64,000 nucleotides of DNA from Lysinibacillus composti (GTDB taxonomy: Bacteria; Bacillota; Bacilli; Bacillales_A; Planococcaceae). The stretch is from the NCBI RefSeq assembly GCF_016908465.1, contig NZ_JAFBDY010000001.1, positions 434,001-498,000 of the forward strand, in the 5' to 3' direction. Each line of letters opens with the position of its first letter. The first letter of the stretch is position 1. A program made the position numbers and the translations under genes. This document shows, one piece after another, positions 51,299 to 59,052 of this stretch. Below the pieces are notes generated by a model. It made no database searches and was not told the DNA's origin. It saw only the letters and a list, made by a program, of their open reading frames with translations.

Positions 51299-52374
51299 CA
51301 GACAAGGTAGATATATGTGTTGTTGGAGCAGGACCAGGTGGCGCCTTGCTTGCTTACTTATTAGCCAAAAAAGATCTATCTGTTATATTACTTGAACGAC
51401 ATAAAGTGATTGCAAAAGAATTCCGCGGTGAACATTTAAATGAAGAAGGCGAAGAAATATTAAAAAGACACGGATTGTTTGACGATATTGAGAAACGTGG
51501 CTTACTTCGCATGGAAACACTTGAATATTGGGAAAAGGGTCGGTTGATTAAAACCGTCCAACCTGCACCTGAAATAGGTCATTTAGGAATTCATGTACCA
51601 CAGGCCCATCTACTATCTGTGATTCTTCAAGAAGCTGAAAAATATCCAAACTTTACGCTAATGACAAGTACTAAGGTTACGGATTTAATTGAAGATGAAA
51701 ATGGTCGATTTATTGGTGTAAAAGCGTTAAAGGGTAAAGAAGAAGTGGCGATTGAGAGCAACCTAATTATTGGGGCAGATGGCAGATACTCAACCATTCG
51801 AAAAAAAGTGGGCATAGAAATCGAAAAACGGAAGCATGGTTATGATTTATTGTGGGCAAGGATTCCAGCGCCAAAAGGATGGAATCCATCAATAAAAATG
51901 GCGTTAATTGACGGAGCTCAATTATCTTTATTTACCCAGGCAAAAGGGTATATTCAAATTGGTTGGAATATTGCAGAAGGTTCATTTCCCGAATTAAGAA
52001 AACAACCGTTTACTCCATTCATTGAAAAGTTAATTGAGGCATTTCCGGAATTAGAAACAAGTGTACGAGAAAATGTCCAATCTTGGAATGACTTTGTTTT
52101 ATTAGATGTGCATAGTAACTTTGCGGAAACTTGGGGACGCAATGGTGTCGCGTTAATTGGTGATGCTGTACATACAATGACACCAACAGGAGCGTTTGGC
52201 CTAAACAGTTCCTTAAAAGATGCTGACACATTAGCAAAACTTATTTCAAAAGATACAATTACACAACTTGACTTCACTAATTGTGCTGCACAAAGAAAAA
52301 AAGAAGTGGAGAAGTTGCAAGCAATACAAGTTGAGAAAGAAAAAACTTTCGCAACTCAATTTGTGATTTATTGA
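51295..52374 (+). CDS. FAD-dependent monooxygenase
   Basis: A 359-residue class A flavoprotein monooxygenase (PHBH/UbiH fold). The FAD motif is VVGAGPGGALLAYLLAKKDL at residues 8-27. FRGEHLNEEGEEIL contacts the ring. LIIGADGRYSTIRKKVG is the DG motif and LIGDAVHTMTPTGAFGLNSS the GD motif. These enzymes hydroxylate aromatic or heteroaromatic rings with NAD(P)H and oxygen. Its ATGA overlap with ribD ties it to the pyrimidine pathway, so its substrate may be a pyrimidine or flavin-like intermediate. No such enzyme is needed for riboflavin. Confidence 0.87.
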   Translation: MTDKVDICVVGAGPGGALLAYLLAKKDLSVILLERHKVIAKEFRGEHLNEEGEEILKRHGLFDDIEKRGLLRMETLEYWEKGRLIKTVQPAPEIGHLGIHVPQAHLLSVILQEAEKYPNFTLMTSTKVTDLIEDENGRFIGVKALKGKEEVAIESNLIIGADGRYSTIRKKVGIEIEKRKHGYDLLWARIPAPKGWNPSIKMALIDGAQLSLFTQAKGYIQIGWNIAEGSFPELRKQPFTPFIEKLIEAFPELETSVRENVQSWNDFVLLDVHSNFAETWGRNGVALIGDAVHTMTPTGAFGLNSSLKDADTLAKLISKDTITQLDFTNCAAQRKKEVEKLQAIQVEKEKTFATQFVIY

Positions 52375-52392
52375 TAAGAGAGTAGGTTTAAA

Positions 52393-52950
52393 GTGAGATT
52401 TGGTTTTGATATTGATGATACATTAATTAACTTAAGAGAACACGCATTCCATTTATATAATCGAAAGTTAAACCAAAATGTCAGTCTCGATATTTTTCGG
52501 GCTTTAAAGACAGTTGAAATTCACGAGGCTTTTGGGTTGGAAAAAGAAACAGGAGGTAAGATGTGGACTAGCCTGTTAGAGGAAATCTACTTTACCGATT
52601 GTCCAGCCTTTGATGGAGCTATTGAATTTTTAATGAAACTTCAAAAAGAAGGACATGAAATTTTCTATATTACATCATGCCCAAAAGAATATTGTTTAAA
52701 AACACTACACTGGGTAAAAGAAAAAGGATTTCCTGTCATTCATGCAAACTTTTATTGTGGAATGCAAGATCATGAAAAAATTAATTTTATCAAAAATTTA
52801 AAGCTGGATTATTACTTTGATGATAAGCCGGCAGTTCTGGAAACGTTATTTGATGTTTCAACGAAAGTTTATGTAAAAGATCAATCCTATAATCAACATG
52901 TTGATATACCTCGAGTGAAGAATTGGAATGAATTTATAATTAATAGTTAA
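52393..52950 (+). CDS. HAD-family 5'-nucleotidase-like phosphatase
   Basis: A 185-residue HAD phosphatase. Motif I is FDIDDTLIN at residues 4-12, YITSCP is motif II, and YYFDDKP supplies the late acidic motif. It resembles 5'(3')-deoxyribonucleotidases (NT5C/YorS type). It begins with GTG 18 bases after the monooxygenase gene, with a weak ribosome site, and is last in the operon. It could dephosphorylate the ribityl-pyrimidine phosphate made by RibD. That is inference. Confidence 0.8.
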   Translation: MRFGFDIDDTLINLREHAFHLYNRKLNQNVSLDIFRALKTVEIHEAFGLEKETGGKMWTSLLEEIYFTDCPAFDGAIEFLMKLQKEGHEIFYITSCPKEYCLKTLHWVKEKGFPVIHANFYCGMQDHEKINFIKNLKLDYYFDDKPAVLETLFDVSTKVYVKDQSYNQHVDIPRVKNWNEFIINS

Positions 52951-53294
52951 AAAAGAGATTTCCCATTACAAGTGACGGATTTATCTTTGGAGTACAAAAG
53001 CGGAAAACAGATTAAATAATGAACGAAAGCATGGCAATCGTAAAAGAATGCCATGCTTTATTTATTTTGAACCAATTATCAAGATAGAGAAGTTCTATTC
53101 GTAAGTTGTAATTTTATATAGTGATAATCTTGTGATTAAATACGGTGATATAAAAATGGGTTGAGAAAAACACTGCGATTTATTACGCCATTTGTATTAC
53201 TATTTACTGATTAGTAACTAATTAAGAGAACCAATTTCACACATGTAGGCTCTCTTTCATATAGTCGCGAAGAATCTATATTTCACCGAATTTT
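52951..53294. other. Intergenic region with two terminators
   Basis: AAAGCATGGCA (53026-53036) pairs with TGCCATGCTTT (53049-53059) and is followed by ATTTATTTT, terminating the GCHII operon. AAGAGAACC (53224-53232) and GGCTCTCTT (53248-53256) pair with one mismatch and probably end bioY on the minus strand. Nothing else is recognised. Confidence 0.7.
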
Positions 53295-53843
53295 TTAAGC
53301 TAGTGAATCTAGTAGTCTTGCATTAGATAATCGATTACGAACAAGAATACCTAACCAAGCTGCAAGAATAGCTTTAATGATTCCTACAATTATAAATGGT
53401 GCGACTCCGCCCATAAAAGCAGCAGTCCAAGTTAAATCCCCTAAAAATTTTAACCAAGCGGTACCAAATGTAAGGGTAACAACCATACCAATTAGATTTG
53501 AGATAATTGCTTGAGGATAAGTTTTTCCAAAGAAATCCATGTAAATCCCCATAATGTATGCCTGAACTAAAAAACCAATGATATAACCACCAGTTGGTCC
53601 AACTAAAATACCAAGACCCCCAGAAAACCCTGAATAAACTGGTAGACCAATTGCCCCGAGCAAAATATACAATAGTACTGAAAGTGTACCGTATCTTGTT
53701 CCTAAAATAGTTACAATAAGTCCAACTGCTAGTGTTTGACCTGTAATTGGCACAAGTGGTAGTGGAATAGTAATTTGTGCAAGGACAGCAATGATTGCTG
53801 CACCAAATGCTGTTATTACATAAGCGTATGTTTTTGATTTCAT
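53295..53843 (-). CDS. bioY: Biotin transporter BioY
   Basis: A 182-residue membrane protein, the S component of a biotin ECF transporter, with about six helices. ITIPLPLVPITGQTLAVGLI, GAIGLPVYSGFSGGLGILVGPTGGYI and PFIIVGIIKAILAAWLG are family segments. It captures biotin for the shared ECF module. ATG at 53843 follows GAGGGG. A BirA operator directly upstream shows biotin control. Confidence 0.93.
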   Translation of the reverse strand: MKSKTYAYVITAFGAAIIAVLAQITIPLPLVPITGQTLAVGLIVTILGTRYGTLSVLLYILLGAIGLPVYSGFSGGLGILVGPTGGYIIGFLVQAYIMGIYMDFFGKTYPQAIISNLIGMVVTLTFGTAWLKFLGDLTWTAAFMGGVAPFIIVGIIKAILAAWLGILVRNRLSNARLLDSLA

Positions 53844-53858
53844 GTAAACCCCTCTTTG

Positions 53859-53887
53859 TGTTAACTTGTTTCAAATTTATGTTTACA
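53859..53887 (-). promoter_or_regulatory. BirA operator of bioY
   Basis: TGTTAAC (53859-53865), 15 bases, GTTTACA (53881-53887). This fits the Firmicute BirA box and lies 16 bases before the bioY start. Confidence 0.8.
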
Positions 53888-54318
53888 TAAAATAATGTAT
53901 TATAGTTTAGGAGCTATGTCAATGGAGTTTAAATTAGCTATTTAAATGAATATGTGTGGATGTTCTGTATTCATGTGATTTCTACTTGCTGCTTAGAAAA
54001 TAAACATAAAACTGTCTACTTTATTGGAAGACCGGTATTGTAGAACTCCATCCTTTAAATTTTTAAACTTTCCTATTCTTATGATAAAATTTGAAGAAAT
54101 AGCTTGGGGTAAGTTGTAGGGGGTGAAGAGGTGACAAAAAAAGCGCGGATTATTTTTCATGTTATATGACCAGTGGGAAGTTTGTCTCCTAAAGGTACTT
54201 TAAAATTAATAAAGTTTTTCTACTAAATAATGTGCATTAATTATGGATAGTGATTAAACTGTCTAAATTTAATTAAAATAAATAGCTTTTATAAGAAATA
54301 TAATTAATTTCAGTAAAT
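53888..54318. other. Intergenic region between bioY and the recombinase island
   Basis: There are 431 bases with no intact gene. Apart from the short kinase-like remnant at 54131 the sequence is AT-rich with stops in all frames. The left boundary of the mobile element probably lies here or just to the right. Confidence 0.5.
54131..54192 (+). pseudogene. Possible 5' remnant of a diacylglycerol kinase (dgkB-like) gene
   Basis: GTG at 54131 is preceded by a good site (GGGGGTGAAGAG) and reads VTKKARIIFHVI then stop. In the next frame the following bases read YMTSGKFVS then stop. Joined, this resembles the KKARIIYNPTSGRE start of DgkB-type lipid kinases as I remember them, with a frameshift and no continuation. 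The match is short and could be chance. It may mark where foreign DNA entered. Confidence 0.25.
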
Positions 54319-54365
54319 AAGAGCATGTTTTGAAGAGTTACTTCAAACATGCTCTTTTTATTTGT
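54319..54365. terminator. Strong terminator before the XRE-HNH gene end
   Basis: GAGCATGTTTTGAAG pairs with CTTCAAACATGCTC (one bulge) around AGTTA, followed by TTTTTATTTG on the plus strand. On the minus strand TTATTTACT follows, so it can end the XRE-HNH transcript. Confidence 0.75.
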
Positions 54366-54413
54366 TCTCATATCAAATTTTATTTCAAATATACATTAAA
54401 AGGCATAAAACCT

Positions 54414-54941
54414 TCATTTTAAATCTCTATAATCACTTAAATCTATGTTAAAACGTTTTACAAAAATATCATCTTCTAAACCAGATTCGCTAATTTGGAG
54501 TTCCCTTCCCTTATGACAATTAGAACACAAGGTAATTGAATTTTCGATTGTCGTGTTTCCACCTAAAGATAAAGGTATTATATTGGATACCTCTAATGGT
54601 GCTGATGGTGCTGTTACCCCACATGCTTGGCAAGTAAAGTTATCACGTAGCAAAATATTGTATCGTCTTTTTACATAGTCGGTGTTTTTGTAATGAATTC
54701 TTTGGAGCTTCCCTGGGTATTCTAAGTTGTTTGAATTAGGATCACAGAGTATTAATAACTCTTCCATATCGAGGTCGAGTTCATCAGCAATTTTTTTTAA
54801 CAAGCTATTAGAGGGGTTATTTAATCCTCTCTCTACTCTACTTAATTGTGAGTGACTCATACCTATTTTATTTCCTAATTCTCTTAAACTAAGACCTTTT
54901 ATTTTTCTAGCGGTCATAATTTTTTCACCTAAAGTATTCAT
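54414..54941 (-). CDS. XRE-type regulator fused to an HNH-like domain
   Basis: A 175-residue protein. Residues about 5-65 form an XRE/Cro HTH (GLSLRELGNKIGMSHSQLSRVERGLNNPS). Residues about 90-150 look like an HNH nuclease zinc fold: RDNFTCQACG, LEVSNIIPLSLGGN, ITLCSNCHKGR. The four zinc cysteines and the late N and H remain, but the usual VDHI/VHHI histidine is Asn (VSNI). The nuclease is therefore probably inactive or altered. It is divergent from the recombinase genes and may repress them. Confidence 0.82.
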   Translation of the reverse strand: MNTLGEKIMTARKIKGLSLRELGNKIGMSHSQLSRVERGLNNPSNSLLKKIADELDLDMEELLILCDPNSNNLEYPGKLQRIHYKNTDYVKRRYNILLRDNFTCQACGVTAPSAPLEVSNIIPLSLGGNTTIENSITLCSNCHKGRELQISESGLEDDIFVKRFNIDLSDYRDLK

Positions 54942-55193
54942 TTAAAGCCTCCTACCCTGATAGATACATTATAAAATATAATTCTTAAATTAGACAGTTT
55001 TTAAACAAAAGAAGTTATTGACATTATGTTTGAGAAAAAATACAATGATTAAAACATTGTTGTGCACCAATACGCACCAATATACACCGATTGTAATTTA
55101 GAAAAATACTAATAACATTTTAGGAATAATCGTGTACTTAATATTCACTATTCATAAATAATAATGTCATTTTGTATAGAGAGGAATGATTCT

Positions 55194-56555
55194 TTGGGTT
55201 TAATAAAAAAAGTTGAGAATGAATTAGGTACAATATATGAACGTTATGATAGTAACAACAAACTGATTCAAAGAGCTGGTGCAATTGGATTTTCTAAGGA
55301 GTATGAAGGAAATATATACTATATAATTACAGACTTAAATGGTATTAAAATCAACGAAGCTAATAGATTTCTAAATTATTCTTTAGAGAAAGTAAGCGAA
55401 AAGAAACGTGAACAAGCTTTTTCTGCATTAAAAATATTCTATTCATTTATTGATTTATTTCATATTAAAGATTATGAAAAAGGATTGAATAACGAAGTTC
55501 TTAAAAAATTAATTGGTTTTCTAAAAGGAGGGACTTTCTCGGGAAATACTTTAGTATTTGATTTTAACTTGGAAAGAAAAAATTCTACTATTCGATATTA
55601 CCTTTCAGTATATAGAAAATTTTACGAATTAATCTTTAATATCAGAGTTGGTCCTTTGCATGATCGTACAAGCTTAATAAATTATCAACATGAGAATGGC
55701 GTAAGAAAAATAGAAAAATATAATTCTAACCCACAATCTCCATCAAAGAATGTTTTACCTAAATATATAAGATATGAAGAATATCAGAAAATTTTAGAAA
55801 TAATTGATGCAAAATTTAACTTAAGAGATAGGATTATTGTGATGTTGATGTATGAATATGGGCTTAGGATTGGTGAAGTATTAGGCATAACAATAGAAGA
55901 TATTAATTTTGAAAAAAATAAAAATGGCTACTATAGTCTTAAAATTCGAAATAGAATAACGGATAAGAGTTTTCAACACGGTAAAAGACTAATTGTACCT
56001 AAGAAAATAGAACACTATTTTGAAGAAGAGTATGCCCTTGAAGGTATTGGACTTTGGACGATCCTTATAGAAGATGAAGAACTTATAGAAATAATTGAAG
56101 AGTATTATGAAGAAGCGAGAGATGCTAGAATCCTTAATAAATTTAAAAAAAAGCGAGATAATCTTAAATATAAATCAAAAGCAGATAAAGTTACAGACAG
56201 AAATGATTTACGAGAAAATCAATATATTTTTTTAAACCAACAAAATTATACACCATTAACTGCATCTGGATGGGGGTATAGGATAAAAAAAATTCTTGAG
56301 AATGCTGGAATTGAAATTGATAGAGGAACCAAGAAAAATAACTTAAGCCATCGTTTTAGACACGGCTTTGCAATGAAAAAAGTTGCTGAAGGTTATGATG
56401 AAATAAAGCTATATAAGGTTTTACGTCACTCAGGTCCCCATAGTGTAAAGTATTATTTTAATCCCACTCCAGAAGATCAAGCTGATATGTTAAGAGGACA
56501 AAAAGAAAATATGGAAATGAGGGGATTAGCTTATGTCACAGATATCAAAAAATAA
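55194..56555 (+). CDS. Tyrosine recombinase A
   Basis: A 453-residue tyrosine recombinase. An N-terminal SAM-like DNA-binding half precedes a C-terminal catalytic domain with Arg in YEYGLRIGEVLGI, HRFRHGFAMKK (H-x-x-R), LRHSGPHSVKYYF (second His and catalytic Tyr). It resembles TnpA of Tn554-type elements. TTG at 55194 follows AGAGAGGA at 8 bases. ATG at 55164 is in frame but lacks a site. It overlaps the next gene by 23 bases. AT content is higher than in the left part of the window. Confidence 0.85.
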   Translation: MGLIKKVENELGTIYERYDSNNKLIQRAGAIGFSKEYEGNIYYIITDLNGIKINEANRFLNYSLEKVSEKKREQAFSALKIFYSFIDLFHIKDYEKGLNNEVLKKLIGFLKGGTFSGNTLVFDFNLERKNSTIRYYLSVYRKFYELIFNIRVGPLHDRTSLINYQHENGVRKIEKYNSNPQSPSKNVLPKYIRYEEYQKILEIIDAKFNLRDRIIVMLMYEYGLRIGEVLGITIEDINFEKNKNGYYSLKIRNRITDKSFQHGKRLIVPKKIEHYFEEEYALEGIGLWTILIEDEELIEIIEEYYEEARDARILNKFKKKRDNLKYKSKADKVTDRNDLRENQYIFLNQQNYTPLTASGWGYRIKKILENAGIEIDRGTKKNNLSHRFRHGFAMKKVAEGYDEIKLYKVLRHSGPHSVKYYFNPTPEDQADMLRGQKENMEMRGLAYVTDIKK

Positions 56556-59052
56556 TAAAAGTAGAGCTAAATTTAGAGAAATACTTAATTTTGAGATTGA
56601 AAACACAGCAATTAAAAATGAAAGTTTTAGAAAACTATTAAAAAATTATTTAGAAGAATACTATCCAATTTTTGAAAGTTTGGGGGCTGGTTGGGAAAGA
56701 CATCAAAATGTCAGGGCTAGTAAAATTTTTATAAAGTTAATTGACGAATTTATTCGAAACCAAAAAGAGGTTAATTGGAATAATTTTTGTAATATGATGC
56801 AAAGACTTAATGAATTAGTTCAGGAAAGAATTAATATTCGTAACGTTGCAAAAAAAATAAGAGAAATGATAATTAAGTTTTATATGTATGTTTATGAAAA
56901 TGTACCATTAGTAAGGTCGGATATAGAAAAATTCAAACATTTACTAATAAAAAATGAAGTTAATTATGTAATACCCTATTTAGAGGTTAGAGATGCTCCT
57001 TATTATTATACTAATTTCCCGAAAGATTCTACACCCGAGAATATTTTTCAATTATTTATTGATGATATGGAAGGAAAAGCTCCTAGATTAGTTAATATTT
57101 TTTTCAATACGAATAATCCGTTCTTATATAAATTATTCGAACACTTTACTTTATATTGCATTCAAAATATATGCTATGAAAATAGCTTTGTATCAAAAAA
57201 AGAAAGCATTAATCTTTTAAAAACTCGAGCTTTTTATTATTTATTTGAGGAGAGTTTAAAAAGAACATCGTTAATAAAGGAACAGAAATGTGAAGAGTGG
57301 GCTATTTTAAAAAATTTTAATTCATTAGATATTTTCAATCCTTTAACGTTTATGGAACAATACCAATTTTTTAAAAAATTCGATAGAGAAGTAAATTATG
57401 TATCTTTTAGTTCAGCTGCTTCATTAATAAGATTTTATTTATATATAGATGACTTATCCATACAACAAACTGGAAAGAGTATTCTAAATGTAGGGACATT
57501 TAGTAGAGATATTTTATTTAAGTCTAGAATGTTAAAATATATTGAATTAGGTTATGAAATACTAGTTCTTTCTCCATTCGAACCAATCCCGGATAGTAAT
57601 AAATGGTGTGTTTTACCAAAAAATAAAGATAAGTTCATTTCACTGTCAAGTAAAAATAACTTTTTTATTGATTTTACAGAAGTGACTAATAAAAAATTCC
57701 AAAATGATTTGAAGAAATATGTGTGGAATTATAAAGATAGTCAAGCAAGGTTAATCACTGCTATTCCAAGGATAATAAATTTTTTGAATCTACTCGATAA
57801 ATTTCTGAAGGAGATAAAAGAAACAATACCCCTTCATAGAAATGAAATAAATAATTTAGATGACTTTCTTTTAAAGTATCGTGCTTTACTAAAAAATAAA
57901 AAAACAAAAAAGGGAGAATCAATAAAAGAAGGTACATATATGCAAATAATTAGTCAAATTAAACAGTATCTTCGTTTTTACCAAGAAAAGTATGCGATTC
58001 CCGAGCTTACTTTTCAGTATTTGAAGACTAAGTCTGTTAAACAAGAGGGGGGGAACCCTTTTGATGCAGAAGACTTTATAGAAATTAAAAAAGCATTCTT
58101 AAAGATGAAAGAAGATGCAAAGGATAAGAATGAACTAATAGAAGCAGAACTTGCAAATATTATATTTTCCTTGTCATGTCAGACTAAACTACGTCAAGGA
58201 GAGATTTGTAATTTGAAAAGAGACTGTATTCTATCTATTAGTCAAGCATTAGGTGTAGGTGAAATAAGTTATATATCAAAAACTTCAAATGGTGAAAGAA
58301 TTACAACTTATATATTGTTGGAAGATATTCAATTAATTCAAAAAGCAATAGAATTAACTAATGAATATAATTATGAAGCAAATAGTGATTATAAGGATTA
58401 CATATTTTTAACAACTTTATCGACAAAAAAGACTCCAAATCAAAGAATAGGTTGGATGCATTTTAAATATAGGTTTACATTTAATAAAATTGTTAGATCA
58501 CTTTATAAATCTGGGAAAATCAAGAAATACTATGAACCAAATGATGCGAGAGATACTTTTATTGATAGTGCATGGAAACAAGTTGAAACTGGAAATATAA
58601 CTCCTCTTGTAGCTGCAAATATAGCAGGTAATACTGAAAGAGTTGCAGCACAATCATATAGAAAACAATTGGACAAAGATTATTTAGAGATTACTTACAT
58701 GATAACAATTGGTGGTATTGATGTAGACGGTACTATCTTTGAAACGGAAAAGGAAATTAATCAGTTACAACAAGTAGCATCTGGTGCAGGAGCGTGTAAT
58801 AGTGATGATTGCATTAAACAAAAAGAAGTTCTTGTTAGACCAGTAGATACTGATTTTTTATGTATGACTTGTAGAAAATTTGTAACCTGTACCGAAAGAG
58901 CAGCTATTTTTGAAAAACGTTTAGAGATGTATCATGAAAAGCTAGAAGAGGCTGAGAATCCAAATGAAAAAAAGTACTATAGTGCATTAGTAGAATTGTA
59001 TGCTACTTATTTAACGAAAATTCTACAATTCTCAAAGGAGAATTATCAATAA
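56533..59052 (+). CDS. Large divergent tyrosine recombinase B with zinc-finger region
   Basis: An 839-residue protein with a long N-terminal part of unknown fold. A degenerate recombinase domain (about 530-720) has CQTKLRQGEICNLKRD supplying the first Arg and ARDTFIDSAWKQ the second. AGNTERVAAQSYRK holds the Tyr. The two catalytic histidines of the family are Asn here (NDAR, AGNT). A C-terminal Cys cluster, CNSDDC...CMTCRKFVTC (about 755-795), may bind zinc. It begins inside recombinase A and ends overlapping the next gene by one base. It probably acts only in complex with its partners. Confidence 0.75.
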   Translation: MSQISKNNKSRAKFREILNFEIENTAIKNESFRKLLKNYLEEYYPIFESLGAGWERHQNVRASKIFIKLIDEFIRNQKEVNWNNFCNMMQRLNELVQERINIRNVAKKIREMIIKFYMYVYENVPLVRSDIEKFKHLLIKNEVNYVIPYLEVRDAPYYYTNFPKDSTPENIFQLFIDDMEGKAPRLVNIFFNTNNPFLYKLFEHFTLYCIQNICYENSFVSKKESINLLKTRAFYYLFEESLKRTSLIKEQKCEEWAILKNFNSLDIFNPLTFMEQYQFFKKFDREVNYVSFSSAASLIRFYLYIDDLSIQQTGKSILNVGTFSRDILFKSRMLKYIELGYEILVLSPFEPIPDSNKWCVLPKNKDKFISLSSKNNFFIDFTEVTNKKFQNDLKKYVWNYKDSQARLITAIPRIINFLNLLDKFLKEIKETIPLHRNEINNLDDFLLKYRALLKNKKTKKGESIKEGTYMQIISQIKQYLRFYQEKYAIPELTFQYLKTKSVKQEGGNPFDAEDFIEIKKAFLKMKEDAKDKNELIEAELANIIFSLSCQTKLRQGEICNLKRDCILSISQALGVGEISYISKTSNGERITTYILLEDIQLIQKAIELTNEYNYEANSDYKDYIFLTTLSTKKTPNQRIGWMHFKYRFTFNKIVRSLYKSGKIKKYYEPNDARDTFIDSAWKQVETGNITPLVAANIAGNTERVAAQSYRKQLDKDYLEITYMITIGGIDVDGTIFETEKEINQLQQVASGAGACNSDDCIKQKEVLVRPVDTDFLCMTCRKFVTCTERAAIFEKRLEMYHEKLEEAENPNEKKYYSALVELYATYLTKILQFSKENYQ

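Noticed and set aside
53374-53874. 166-residue minus-strand ORF overlapping bioY
   Set aside because: It is a frame shadow of bioY. Its composition (runs of Trp, Tyr and Ser) is not protein-like.
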